Below, piece by piece: positions 1-8,876 of a stretch of DNA of 64,000 nucleotides. Source of the stretch: JAUWMI01 sp964454265 (GTDB lineage Bacteria > Sumerlaeota > Sumerlaeia > MWCT01 > JAUWMI01). Below the pieces are notes generated by a model. That model was given only the letters and a program-made list of their open reading frames with translations, did not search any database and was not told the DNA's origin. The DNA lies in contig CAYVXD010000003.1 of the NCBI GenBank assembly GCA_964454265.1, positions 1-64,000 on the forward strand. Direction: 5' to 3'. A program made the translations under genes and the position numbers. The number at the start of each line of letters is the position of its first letter. Position 1 is the stretch's first letter.

Positions 1-40
1 AAGAATCCGAAAAATTCTAAAAACGAATTGTCGGACAGCC

Positions 41-95
41 TCTCTGTCCCCGAAATTCGTCATACCTACTTATCGTGGATGTCCCCGAAATTACA
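41..95 (+). repeat. Two tandem TGTCCCCGAAATT motifs
   Basis: TGTCCCCGAAATT occurs at 45-57 and again at 80-92. Close variants occur at 2627-2640, 20721-20736 (reverse), 20847-20863, 30945-30962 and 35553-35567. At 30945 the motif directly follows the C-terminal coding end of a RAYT-like transposase remnant, so I read it as the end sequence of that element family. Motif presence is seen; its role is inferred. Confidence 0.5.
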
Positions 96-103
96 GGTAC
101 TTA

Positions 104-592
104 TTACGGACCATAAGGTTTATAGCCCTTTTTCTTTCTTAATAAAAAAAGCAGCGCAATCGCAACAGTAGAACAGAGAGCTGCAATAAGAAAAGATACA
201 ATTACTATTTTACCGTAATCTAAAAACCTAAGCGGGATTATGCCACAACGCGTCATAAGGGCCATTGCGCCATAACAAAAAATTGTAAAGAAAACAAATG
301 ACATCACTAGCACAATAACCCTGCAGGTATTTATTTCTGCGTTAGATCTTTTTCTCAAAGCTTTTTCTGACAAAATATCTTTAGTATATACGAAAAAAAT
401 TACTTGATTAATGGATGATCCGAGCAAAAAAAGCATTATTAGAAAAGCGCTAATATATATGCTGGAATTGCTAGCATAAAAAATTAGCATCCCCAATGCA
501 CCGGAAAAGGTAGCAATAAAAAGCCCAAAAAAGTATAAATTTCTGATGCTACTACGCATGGATTCAATTATACTCCCGCTTCCCATAAGCAT
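104..592 (-). CDS. Multi-pass membrane protein, candidate immunity partner of the RHS tip
   Basis: This 162-residue protein has about four hydrophobic segments (roughly residues 19-41, 45-66, 91-112 and 127-151) and a basic C-terminus. I do not recognise its family. Its start (ATG at 592, or a second ATG at 586) lies inside the 3' end of the upstream RHS gene, an overlap of about 20-25 nt. In polymorphic RHS toxins the immunity gene typically follows the toxin tip directly, and membrane-active tips are matched by membrane immunity proteins; the adjacent tip is itself hydrophobic. The immunity role is inferred from position only. It could also be a tip-linked membrane protein of other function. 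Confidence 0.6.
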   Translation of the reverse strand: MLMGSGSIIESMRSSIRNLYFFGLFIATFSGALGMLIFYASNSSIYISAFLIMLFLLGSSINQVIFFVYTKDILSEKALRKRSNAEINTCRVIVLVMSFVFFTIFCYGAMALMTRCGIIPLRFLDYGKIVIVSFLIAALCSTVAIALLFLLRKKKGYKPYGP

Positions 593-2751
593 TCATTCAT
601 TCTTCTATCGCGTTCGTCCCTTTCCCTAGTTCGACAAGTATTGCGGAAAAAGGCATCGAGACCGCCCAAATGTGCTGAAAAATCAGCTATATAGCATGCA
701 AAACAAACAGTGGCTGTTATAGCACAAAGCCATGCATTTGTACGGCAAGCGAGATATAGACCATAGGTACAAAGAACGGTCTCACACACCACGAAAAGTG
801 TTGATACTAATGGAGACGCTAATCCGGTTGGATCAGTATAATACATCGGATTTTCATTACAGAATGTATATTGCTTTAATATAATATCGTATCCTAATTG
901 GGTAGGTCTGTTGCTGGTAGACATGAGCCTTATAATTGGATCTATTTGTGTGAACCTTCCAACCAGTGGATCGTACCAGCGTTGCCAGAAGTAGTAGAGG
1001 CCGGCGTCGGGGTCGTATTCTTTGGTGGTGAGGTGGTAGCCGGATTTGTCTCCGGAATCCCAGAGCTGCTCTACCTCTGTGGCGGAGATCTTCGTGTTCC
1101 ATACTGCCACCGAGTCAATCAGCCCGTCGTAATACTGAGTCATCGCATGGGCCACTCCATCCCAGCCGATGCCGAAGTTATCTCCGGTGGTGTAATCCCC
1201 CGTGGGTGAGCCGCTGGTGTCGTCTGCTCCGTTTACGTACACCTTCATCGCATCAGACGAGGAATCATAGGTGGCTGCAATGAGATACCATTTACTCGTG
1301 GAAAGAGTAGTTGTGCCCAGCGCCTCATACGGTTCTTCCCAACAATCCCATAGCTGCAAACACACTTTCCCATTATTAACGCCAAACCGCCAACCCTTTA
1401 ACTCAATATCCATGCCAGGTGTGAAGTTGGTCACCACCGGATGAAACCAGCTCGTGGAATCTATCTTCACCCATGCCGCAACGCTGAACGAGCCACTCGT
1501 GCTGGGATGTGTTGAAAAGCTCACCTTATCATTCGTGCCGTCAAAGCTGAGCCCGTAGGTGAACTCTCCGGTAGTCCAGCTCGCGCCCGAGATCGTGCCA
1601 TCGTAATTATTCGAGGTGCGGTCATTGGTTGTTGAGCCTGAGCCTTCAGGGAGATCGTACGCTGCAATCGGGGAATGCATCTCAAGCCGCGCAAAGTCCT
1701 TCTGCGTCAGGAGCACGTTTCCAAAACCCTCCTGAACGTAGTTCACCAGTGCCAGCCCATTTTCATCCGTTATGTTCATCACGTTCCCAAGACGATCGTA
1801 GTGATAGTAGCGATCCTCGGTGCTGCCGTCAAGAGTTCTTACGTGCATGATGTGTCCAAGCGCGCCCGGCGCCAGCGTATAAGTCTGGTGCGTCACCCAG
1901 TTCTCCCCGCTTTTCTTCTTCACCAAGTACGGCGTCAGGCCGTGGTAATAATACATCAACTCCGTGCCGTCTTTCTTAATCCGCTTGAGCAGCCGCCCTT
2001 GTGGATCGTAGGTAAAAGTCGTCGCGTATTTACTACCCGTTAACTTTTTCACAGAGGTCAGGCGATTGTCAACACTATAGGAATACTGCCACTCAGGCGG
2101 ATATTCCTCACCTATTGATGTCAGGTTACCGTTGGCATCGTACGTATACTCTCTATCTCCCTCGGCCCCGCTTCTCGCGGTAAGCTGATTGAGCTTGTTA
2201 TAGGAATAAGTCGTGATGTGCTTGCTGCCGTCGAAATATACCTTCTGAGTGCGATTGCTGCAGGCGTCGTATGCGTAGCGATAGTAATACTTCGCGTTGC
2301 CTGACGAGTTACGACGCCGCTCGCACAGCAACCGATTCGCCTTGTCGTAGCTGTAGGTGGTCTCGTCACCATCACGCAGCTCTACTTTCGTCACGTTGGA
2401 GTTCGCGTCATAGTGGTATTTAAGCTGGGAAAGGATTTTGGCGCCCTTGTCGCGGTTGATCATCGAACGCAGGCGATCCATCGAATCGTAAGCGAATGTG
2501 GTGTAAGCGTTTGTAGGATAGTCGATCTGCTCCAGCAGTCCGGAGGTGGAATCGTACGTATAGTCCCAGGTATCGTCGTAGCGATTCTCGACGGTCGAAA
2601 GCTGGCTCTTGGAAGATTTGAGGTTGTTGTCCCCGAATTCTCGGGTTGGACATCTTCTATTTTGAATAGGTGGCTCCGACAACCCTAACCCGAATATCAT
2701 AAAAGGTAGTGTACCATTCAATTGAATCGTTCCGAATGTCAATCTGATCAA
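568..2751 (-). CDS. RHS/YD-repeat protein with inserted LamG domain, 5'-truncated
   Basis: From about residue 40 to 340 the protein is a run of YD repeats (motifs such as YDANGNLTS, YDRLGNVMN). A LamG/concanavalin-like domain follows at about 360-565, then the RHS core signature LYYFWQRWYDPLVGRF near residue 600, then a unique tip of about 120 residues with a hydrophobic Cys-rich stretch and a charged end. The first 37 or so residues are not RHS sequence: RHS homology starts at nt 2640, exactly where a TTGTCCCCGAATTC motif sits, so the native 5' end is lost and the open frame runs on by chance into the neighbouring gene's DNA. No signal peptide or secretion domain remains. It is probably a relic or a silent tip cassette rather than an intact toxin. 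Confidence 0.75.
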   Translation of the reverse strand: MIRLTFGTIQLNGTLPFMIFGLGLSEPPIQNRRCPTREFGDNNLKSSKSQLSTVENRYDDTWDYTYDSTSGLLEQIDYPTNAYTTFAYDSMDRLRSMINRDKGAKILSQLKYHYDANSNVTKVELRDGDETTYSYDKANRLLCERRRNSSGNAKYYYRYAYDACSNRTQKVYFDGSKHITTYSYNKLNQLTARSGAEGDREYTYDANGNLTSIGEEYPPEWQYSYSVDNRLTSVKKLTGSKYATTFTYDPQGRLLKRIKKDGTELMYYYHGLTPYLVKKKSGENWVTHQTYTLAPGALGHIMHVRTLDGSTEDRYYHYDRLGNVMNITDENGLALVNYVQEGFGNVLLTQKDFARLEMHSPIAAYDLPEGSGSTTNDRTSNNYDGTISGASWTTGEFTYGLSFDGTNDKVSFSTHPSTSGSFSVAAWVKIDSTSWFHPVVTNFTPGMDIELKGWRFGVNNGKVCLQLWDCWEEPYEALGTTTLSTSKWYLIAATYDSSSDAMKVYVNGADDTSGSPTGDYTTGDNFGIGWDGVAHAMTQYYDGLIDSVAVWNTKISATEVEQLWDSGDKSGYHLTTKEYDPDAGLYYFWQRWYDPLVGRFTQIDPIIRLMSTSNRPTQLGYDIILKQYTFCNENPMYYTDPTGLASPLVSTLFVVCETVLCTYGLYLACRTNAWLCAITATVCFACYIADFSAHLGGLDAFFRNTCRTRERDERDRRMNECLWEAGV
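2627..2641 (+). repeat. TTGTCCCCGAATTC motif at RHS truncation point
   Basis: The motif sits exactly at the edge of RHS homology on the minus strand. Downstream (toward 2660) the sequence belongs to the next gene. The same motif type marks other breakpoints in this window, which suggests RAYT/IS200-type insertion or recombination here. Confidence 0.45.
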
Positions 2752-3238
2752 TAGCCTTGTTCGAAATTACAGCTACACAAAAACCTACCGGGAAATGTAG
2801 CAAAGTTGGCGGAGACCAGTCGAACCTCAAAGGGCCGCATTGTATTTCGGATTGCCCACCAATATCTGTTGCACGGTAACTGTAATTCCCCGTGCGAGTA
2901 AGCCACTCTCTTTCAAACACATGGCCTTTGTATGTTGGTGCTGCCACAAATGTTGTACTGTTGTCTCCGGCGGCCAAGAACCATGTTGTGTAGTCTGCCC
3001 CCCAATCTTCAGTCATTCGGTCAAACCGAATGGCTCCAAATTCTCCGTCAGGCGTCTTGAAAATCAAAATATCGTTAACTTCTAGTGAGACCGTGTTAGC
3101 TTTTATCTCTCTTTCTCTTGTTTCGGGAAAAGTCCCACCGGTGATCAATTTGATGTTCTCGCCCCAGAACCACCAAGCTGCCATCAAAGCTGCAAGCGCC
3201 AAACACATGAAGCCTACTAAAAGGAAGATCTTCTTCAT
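2657..3238 (-). CDS. Membrane-anchored or secreted protein of unknown function
   Basis: The ATG at 3238 begins MKKIFLLVGFMCLALAALMA, a clear signal peptide or N-terminal membrane anchor, and is preceded by AAGAGG at a good ribosome-binding distance; an open frame continues 51 nt upstream but that part looks untranslated. The 193-residue product then has a soluble mixed domain (EVNDILIFKTPDGEFGAIRF) that I do not recognise. Its 3' end overlaps the chance extension of the RHS frame. It lies downstream of the second RHS gene at a distance of about 600 nt and could be an orphan immunity protein, but nothing in the sequence shows that. Confidence 0.6.
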   Translation of the reverse strand: MKKIFLLVGFMCLALAALMAAWWFWGENIKLITGGTFPETREREIKANTVSLEVNDILIFKTPDGEFGAIRFDRMTEDWGADYTTWFLAAGDNSTTFVAAPTYKGHVFEREWLTRTGNYSYRATDIGGQSEIQCGPLRFDWSPPTLLHFPVGFCVAVISNKAIDQIDIRNDSIEWYTTFYDIRVRVVGATYSK

Positions 3239-3289
3239 AATAACCTCTTGCCAATGACGCCTAAGCTGAAAATAAAAGGCAGAAAACAA

Positions 3290-3848
3290 TTAACGTTGCT
3301 TTATCAGGATTTGCCTGAACAACTTCGCTTTAGTTCATTGAATATCGATATAAATTCCAAACCCAATTTATAAAGTATATATTCATAATTCTGGTACTTC
3401 AAAGCTATAAAATCATTTATTAAATACCTAACTATTGCCTTGTTGTTTTGTATAACCCACTGCGGAAAACTTCCGATTATCTTTTCTATCTAAGTACACA
3501 CTTTTACAAGTACAGTGACGATGCGTTCGTGTGCGAGATGCTTCGTCCGCCACTGGCGGAGTCAGCATGACACCAGTATTGTAACTCTAGGCGAAGAGTC
3601 TCACGAGCATTTCAAATAAAATACGTCACTGTAATGATGAATCAGATCACTTAAGCAAGCTACTATCCTCTAATGCCGAGTATACTCAATGATTTTTTCA
3701 AACCTGAATCCGTCTCCCCTTCGATAACAACAATATTGGTGCCTCATTGAGAACTCTCAATAAGATACTAAAATCATCTGAATAACAAGAGGCAACTGTT
3801 GTTTATTGTTACACATTTCTTCAAAAACGTAACAATCCTAAAAAATTA
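3290..3848. other. Noncoding gap between accessory genes
   Basis: No convincing gene is seen. The stretch is A+T-rich and contains a small dispersed-type palindrome at about 3549-3561 (CCGCCACTGGCGG) inside a sequence ending in CAGCATGACA. This type of short mobile-looking repeat is often seen in metagenomic genomes. The rest shows no structure I can support. Confidence 0.5.
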
Positions 3849-5246
3849 TTAATGAGGCAAATGTATTAGAATCTCAAAATAGTCATCCGGAACGGGACCA
3901 TAGCAATAACACGTAGCTTCTACATGTAAGAAATTCCAATTAGGATCCTTTATCGTTTTCTTTTCTCCCTTTTTAGCTTTTGGGTCCTGCTCTTCACATT
4001 GCCAATGTTTTATACAAACATACTCCAATTGCTCAACCTTTCTCGTATATATTCTACGGCACCTTGTCGTCTCTGGCTGACATGAAGCACCGCGATCTTG
4101 ACACGCCAGTTTACATGTAACTTTTGCCGTATCACTCTCCTCCCAACTACACTCTTTTTCTTTTCTTTCATACCACGTAGTTTTATGCCATTTACATACA
4201 TCCAGCCCATCTGGGTCAAAAAAGTTAACGGGATTGTTTCCGCTATAGCTATAAAGGTGGGTTACACGTGACAAAACGTTACGAACAATGGCGTCTTTTT
4301 TTATAAATAAACCCAACTCAGGCGTATACCATCTCATATAAAAGTAGTAGAGGCCGGTGTCGGGGTCGTATTCCTTGGTGGTGAGGTGATAGCCTGATTT
4401 GTCGCCGGAGTCCCACAACTGCTGTACCTGCGTGGAAGAGAGCTTCGCATTGTATACCGCCACCGAATCAATCAGTCCGTCGAAGTAGTCGCTATACGGA
4501 AAGTCCGTACCATCCCAGCCGATACCAAAATTGTCTCCAGTTGTGTAATCCCCTGTGGGCGAGCCACTCGTGTCGTCCGCTCCGTTTACGTAGACCTTCA
4601 TCGCCCCTCCTGAAGAATCATACGTCGCAGCGATCAAATACCATTTCGAGGTCGAGAGCGTCGTGGTGCCCAGCGCCTCATACGGTTCTTCCCAACAATC
4701 CCATAGCTGCAAACACACTTTCCCATTATTAACGCCAAACCGCCAACCCTTTAACTCAATATCCATGCCAGGTGTGAAGTTGGTCACCACCGGATGAAAC
4801 CAGCTCGTAGAATCTATCTTCACCCATGCCGCCACGCTGAACGAGCCGCTCGTGCTGGGGGGCGTTGAGAAACTCACCTTGTCATCCGAGCCGTCGAAGC
4901 TCAGGCCGTAGGTAAACTCTCCAGTAGCCCAACTTGCGCCTGAGATCGTGCCGTCGTAATTGTTGGACGTGCGGTCTGCGGTTGATGAGCCAGAGCCTTC
5001 GGGCAGGTCGTACGCTGCGATCGGAGAGTGCATCTCCAGGCGTGCAAAATCCTCCTGCGTCAGGAGCACGTTCCCGAATCCCTCCTGCACGTAATTCACC
5101 AACGCCAGCCCATTCTCGTCGGTAACGTTCATCACGTTCCCAAGACGATCGTAATGATAGTAGCGATCCACGTTGCTGCCGTCAATAGTTCTTACGTGCA
5201 TGATGTGGCCAAGCACGCCCGGAGCGAGCGTACTAATGAAAGTCAC
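3849..5246 (-). CDS. RHS core with inserted LamG domain and Cys-rich tip, 5'-truncated
   Basis: This is a second, shorter copy of the RHS gene at 568-2751. From about residue 5 to 290 it is nearly identical in protein sequence to the other copy, including the LamG insertion (about 72-275). The core signature is altered to LYYFYMRWYTPELGLF, followed by SYSGNNPVNFFDPDGL and a tip of roughly 145 residues with ten cysteines, unrelated to the first copy's tip. The frame begins with GTG at 5246 overlapping the stop of the upstream small gene, but RHS homology only starts at about nt 5234, so the YD-repeat half has been lost. It is best seen as a truncated RHS/tip cassette; function of the Cys-rich tip is unknown. 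Confidence 0.7.
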   Translation of the reverse strand: MTFISTLAPGVLGHIMHVRTIDGSNVDRYYHYDRLGNVMNVTDENGLALVNYVQEGFGNVLLTQEDFARLEMHSPIAAYDLPEGSGSSTADRTSNNYDGTISGASWATGEFTYGLSFDGSDDKVSFSTPPSTSGSFSVAAWVKIDSTSWFHPVVTNFTPGMDIELKGWRFGVNNGKVCLQLWDCWEEPYEALGTTTLSTSKWYLIAATYDSSGGAMKVYVNGADDTSGSPTGDYTTGDNFGIGWDGTDFPYSDYFDGLIDSVAVYNAKLSSTQVQQLWDSGDKSGYHLTTKEYDPDTGLYYFYMRWYTPELGLFIKKDAIVRNVLSRVTHLYSYSGNNPVNFFDPDGLDVCKWHKTTWYERKEKECSWEESDTAKVTCKLACQDRGASCQPETTRCRRIYTRKVEQLEYVCIKHWQCEEQDPKAKKGEKKTIKDPNWNFLHVEATCYCYGPVPDDYFEILIHLPH

Positions 5247-5434
5247 TGTCCCTTGGCCTTAGCGATTCTTTCCCGAAAAGCTCGAATCTCGTCTGACTCG
5301 TCCGCCGTAGCATTTATGAATTCAGCGTACGAGGAGAATTCCGCTTTCCGAGCTTCGTACTCTTCACGCAATTCCTTCTGTATGCGGCTCTTCATTTCTA
5401 CACAGTCAAATGTTTTTCTTTTAGTCTTCCCCAT
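5243..5434 (-). CDS. Small charged protein paired with a PIN-domain gene (putative antitoxin)
   Basis: A 63-residue, highly charged helical protein (MGKTKRKTFDCVEMKSRIQK at the start). Its ATG at 5434 overlaps the end of the PIN gene relic by 14 nt, the arrangement of a toxin-antitoxin operon. Similar short charged proteins follow PIN genes of this type in other genomes, as far as I recall. It has no recognisable DNA-binding motif. Whether it is still expressed is doubtful since its partner is broken. Confidence 0.5.
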   Translation of the reverse strand: MGKTKRKTFDCVEMKSRIQKELREEYEARKAEFSSYAEFINATADESDEIRAFRERIAKAKGQ

Positions 5435-5873
5435 TGTGAATCACCTCGAAGGGGCTCAGAATAGTCATTGGACGATAGCCCTGGTTAGCATTCACGCTAT
5501 TAAATCCCTTGATGCGACTGAAATTAACAATATGTTTGAAATTCTAGCTGAGAATGAGATCTGCTACTGCCACGTGCAGCGCGTCGCTTTCGGAAGCAGG
5601 GTCCAGTACATTCGCAGTAATATACTCCCTGGCCAGATTCGCCGCCTCATCACTAATGGCAATCTCCTCTAACAATTGTGGTGGCAGCGCTTTCAAAACC
5701 GCCCGAACCGGGTCAGGCGCTTTTGCCAGTTCGCGAAGAGTCTCGGTTGAAAGAAGTAAAACAAACTCCTCTTTGTGAACCCGCTCGAAGAACCGCTTAC
5801 TCGCCTCGGCGAATTAATCATCCATCGTTCCACCGAATACGGATGTATCCACATAAACCCGAATCCTATGCAC
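5421..5873 (-). pseudogene. PIN-domain toxin gene with two in-frame stops
   Basis: Reading from GTG at 5873, the frame gives a PIN-domain start (RIRVYVDTSVFGGT, with the first catalytic Asp), the middle motif SESDALHVAVADLILS, and the end NFKHIVNFSRIKGFN followed by QGYRPMTILSPFEVI. These match VapC-like PIN ribonucleases of about 150 residues. Two stop codons break it: TAA after residue 19 and TAG just before NFKHIVN, where this family usually has Trp (TGG to TAG). The frame stays open across both stops, so these are point mutations rather than frameshifts. I judge it a recently inactivated toxin. Confidence 0.75.
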
Positions 5874-5971
5874 TAAAACCCTCGCATCAGCTGCTAATTT
5901 ATATCATTCCAATGTTGATTAACAGCAATTGGCTTAACGATTCTTGATTGAAAAACGCCGTGAATAAATTG

Positions 5972-6205
5972 TCAAAATCTTTTCCTTAAGGGAACCATAT
6001 CGGCCTGGGTTTCGCAACGTCTCATTAAGTAGCCGAACGCCTCCAGCACATTATTCACGAGCACGAGACCATTTTCGTCCGTAACGTTTATCACATTTCC
6101 AAGACAATCGTAATGATAATAGCGATTCGTGGTGATAATGGCTTTAAACATCCCGGCACTTATAATCTTGCTTATATCATTGTTTATCCTGCGGTCTGAA
6201 GTCAA
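5972..6205 (-). pseudogene. Third RHS fragment
   Basis: About 32 residues (nt 6032-6127, NRYYHYDCLGNVINVTDENG and onward) match the RHS repeat just before the LamG insertion in the two larger copies. Sequence on both sides is unrelated. This is a scrap of a third RHS copy, showing that the locus once held a longer series or was repeatedly rearranged. Confidence 0.7.
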
Positions 6206-6419
6206 TAAGAAATGCCATAAGTCGAGAGCATTTTACTAATACGAGAACCCATCGGCGGTAACTGTGTAATGGATACAGTGAGGGAAACGAGGAGGTCGGC
6301 TTTCAATGAAGGGAAGGCTTTCAAAACAGGCATTTGAGTTTGCGTGCAAGACGATAGAAGAGGCGTGAGCGCATCCGAGCATGATCCTCAAGTGCTTGCC
6401 GTACGTGCTCGAGGCCGCT

Positions 6420-6600
6420 CAGAAGCTGACGCCACATCGGGACGCCACATGCGGGACAGGTTACTGATTACCCTTTTCCGTCCTGGTTTCTGACGTTTCA
6501 GACAACCGCTAAGGAGGGCTTCTAGATTCTCTATGAAATTAGTGCCGCCGGTGGAACGACCCGTGTACGTGTTCTCCCTGCTTTCTTCCTCTTGTACCCC
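6420..6600 (-). pseudogene. C-terminal remnant of a RAYT (REP-associated Y1) transposase
   Basis: The frame contains GGTNFIENLEALLSGCLKRQ followed by KPGRKR, which matches the C-terminal tail of REP-associated tyrosine transposases of the IS200/Y1 superfamily (typically SEAFIERLEALLGRRLRPR followed by K-x-GRP). The catalytic HUH domain is absent. It is followed on the same strand by AACCTGTCCCGCATG, the same end sequence seen after the second remnant at 30943. Family assignment is from recollection of this tail motif. Confidence 0.65.
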
Positions 6601-6721
6601 CCGCAGCCCCAGCATCATATCCCTGTACTTTACTGCCGCCCGATCATCCGCTCTATTAGCTTGTCAATGTCCTCCAGGCAAGTTCACTTTTGATCTTGTT
6701 AATCATGTCTAAGTATTTTTT

Positions 6722-6762
6722 TGTTTTTTGACAGGATTTACAAGATTTACAGGATTAACAAT
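6722..6762 (+). repeat. Dispersed repeat (GACAGGATTTACAAGATT type)
   Basis: The segment reads as a short direct repeat, ACAGGATTTACAAGATTTAC then AGGATTAACA. A reverse-orientation relative lies at about 51205-51240 (TTATCCTGTTAATCTTGTTC then ATCCTGTC). This type of intergenic repeat is common in many uncultivated lineages; no function is known to me. Confidence 0.55.
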
Positions 6763-6852
6763 CCCCTCTATTTATTCTCTGTCGGTATTCTTTGAGCTTT
6801 CTTTTTACCTCTACGCACGAGCCGAAATGTATCAACAGCCCAATTTTCCTCA

Positions 6853-8340
6853 CTATGAGGTAGAAATTGTAGATTCTCTAAGCAGTGAAGCGTACAGCTT
6901 CGAATATTTTTTTGCTGAAGCATCCCAGGAGAAATCTTTCAGCATAGCGGCTTGCATGAGTTTTTGCCAGCCCGAAGCATCCTCGCGATACATGGTAATG
7001 GCACGCTTGACGGTACGAAGCAAATCCTCGGCCTTGTAGCGGGTAAAGACGAAGCCCGTGGCCTTGCCGCGCTGCATGGTTGCAGGCGTAACCGGCGTGA
7101 TGCTGTCGGCCAGACCGCCTGTCTTGCGCACAATAGGAATCGTTCCGTACCTGAGACTGTAGAGTTGATTCAAGCCACACGGCTCATAACGCGACGGCAT
7201 GAGGAACATATCGCTCCCTGCTTCAATCCAGTGTGCCAGCCGATTGTCAAATTTGAGATGAATGCCCGTCTTTTCAGGATATTTCTTTCCAATGGCGCTG
7301 AACAGTTCGTGGTATTTTGGGTCGCCGGTGCCGATCAGCACAAGTTGCAAGTCCATCTGCATCATGCGCTCAATGGCTTCAGCCAGGATGTCAAACCCTT
7401 TTTGATCAGCCAGGCGCGAGACCATGCCAATCACAGGAGTCCTGGGCTCTTCTGGCAGCTGACTGTGGCGTTGAAGCTCGCGCTTGCATACCGCTTTATT
7501 CGCCAGGTTCGTCGCGCCATAGGTGGCGGGAATCAGTGAATCAATTTCCGGATTCCAGACATCATAATCAATACCGTTAAGAATTCCAGTGAGCCGATTC
7601 GCTCGAGCACGCAAAATGCCATCCAGGCCAGAACCATATTCAGAGGTTTGAATTTCTTCAGCGTACTGCCGGCTGACCGTACTGATCGCATCGGCATACA
7701 CAATGCCTGCTTTCATTAAATTGACCTTACCATAGAATTCAAGCCCCTCCATATGAAAGAGCTCCCATCCCAGACCAATGGTCGGCAGTGTATCGCGCTC
7801 GCACAAGCCCTGATAGGCCAAATTGTGTATGGAATAGAGCACCTTGATGGAACGGTAGAACGAATCTGCGCGAAGCTCCGCGTGGTTCTTCAGGTAAGTT
7901 GGGATAAGGGCGGTTTGCCAGTCATTGCAATGTATTATGTCGGGCTGCCACCCAATGCCACGCAACATCCGTAAGGCGGCCATGCTGAAAAAGGCGAAGC
8001 GAAGAGGATTATCCGGATAGTCTTTGCCCTCCAGAACGTACAGCTCGTCGCGGTCAAAAAAGCCATCGTTCACAATAAAATAGACCGGAATGTTTGTTCC
8101 GGGCATCGTGGAACTATCCACTGCACCTCCATAGCGCGCACTTCCCAATGCGACATCCAGCTCCGGCATCAGCCGCGTCAGCCCGAACTTGCTAGCGTCA
8201 ACCACCCGGTAGCGAGGCATAACAATGCGGACGTCGTGTCGCTGTTTCGCCAGCGCCTTTGGCAATGAGCCCGCAACGTCGGCCAGACCACCCGTCTTTG
8301 CAAAGGGCACCACCTCGGGAGAGACAATCAGAATCTTCAT
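6853..8340 (-). CDS. glgA: Glycogen synthase, GT5 family
   Basis: GlgA transfers glucose from ADP-glucose to the growing alpha-1,4-glucan in the cytoplasm. The product (495 residues from ATG 8340) begins MKILIVSPEVVPFAKTGGLA, the family's sugar-nucleotide loop, and has EPCGLNQLYSLRYGTIPIVR with KTGGLADSI, the C-terminal nucleotide-sugar motif. Length is normal (about 480-500). I chose ATG 8340 because GAGGAG lies 8 nt before it; the frame extends 48 nt further upstream without a family match. Downstream is only repeat and relic DNA; upstream, divergently, is the pseudokinase pair. No other glycogen gene is in the window. Confidence 0.95.
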   Translation of the reverse strand: MKILIVSPEVVPFAKTGGLADVAGSLPKALAKQRHDVRIVMPRYRVVDASKFGLTRLMPELDVALGSARYGGAVDSSTMPGTNIPVYFIVNDGFFDRDELYVLEGKDYPDNPLRFAFFSMAALRMLRGIGWQPDIIHCNDWQTALIPTYLKNHAELRADSFYRSIKVLYSIHNLAYQGLCERDTLPTIGLGWELFHMEGLEFYGKVNLMKAGIVYADAISTVSRQYAEEIQTSEYGSGLDGILRARANRLTGILNGIDYDVWNPEIDSLIPATYGATNLANKAVCKRELQRHSQLPEEPRTPVIGMVSRLADQKGFDILAEAIERMMQMDLQLVLIGTGDPKYHELFSAIGKKYPEKTGIHLKFDNRLAHWIEAGSDMFLMPSRYEPCGLNQLYSLRYGTIPIVRKTGGLADSITPVTPATMQRGKATGFVFTRYKAEDLLRTVKRAITMYREDASGWQKLMQAAMLKDFSWDASAKKYSKLYASLLRESTISTS

Positions 8341-8876
8341 TGTTTTGCTCCTCATCTCAAGCGTTACGCCCCGTTCAATATTCAGCATTCAGCGTCAGAA
8401 GTCATTCCAGCAAAGCCCCTAAACTCATCTCGATTTGGCCTCCCCTGCCTGTGGCAGACAGGCCTGAACACAAGAGCATTCAGGAGAATTCGGAATAACT
8501 GGTCTTTGTCAGGATTCTTGGACGCATGCTCATTCCCTGTCAAGGATTAAACGTCCCGATTGCTGCTTTCCGCACGCCCACTATGACAAGAGCTAACCGG
8601 CTTTTTCGCTTTTGCAGAAGACAGTGTGACCCGTCTGAATATCCGTTGACTTTGCTGTCGGGTTTTCATATAGAATAACGATTAAGAACCAAGAATTTGT
8701 GAAGAAGAAGCCAGCTCATCGAGCGCCCATTAACTTTTCCATTGTCTGGTAGTTGCCGCCTCAAATGATTCCCCAGCGTTAGGCGATTAAAGGACCAGTT
8801 TTTCTTGTCTGCGCTGAAACGCTCGATCCGTTATGAGTTACATACCACGGTGCGTCTGAAAAAATAAAGGTGCTAT
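8341..8876. other. Divergent intergenic region between glgA and the pseudokinase operon
   Basis: No gene is visible over about 535 nt. It must hold the start region of glgA (minus) and of the operon at 8877 (plus). A good sigma-70-type match points rightward at 8646-8674, leaving a leader of roughly 195 nt before the first ATG. I see no riboswitch motif in it. Confidence 0.5.
8646..8674 (+). promoter_or_regulatory. Sigma-70-like promoter for the pseudokinase operon
   Basis: TTGACT at 8646-8651 and TATAGA at 8669-8674 are separated by exactly 17 nt. Similar TTGACx boxes with 16-17 nt spacing occur upstream of clpC and the HD-GYP gene, which supports a conventional housekeeping sigma factor. 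Confidence 0.5.

Noticed and set aside
2657..3238. Immunity protein for the second RHS tip
   Set aside because: It is about 600 nt away with noncoding DNA between, and it has a signal/anchor with a soluble domain of no known immunity family. Left as unknown.
5421..5873. Stop-codon reassignment to explain the stops in the PIN gene
   Set aside because: The two stops are different codons (TAA, TAG), and other genes in the window end normally with TAA, TAG and TGA. Point mutation is simpler.
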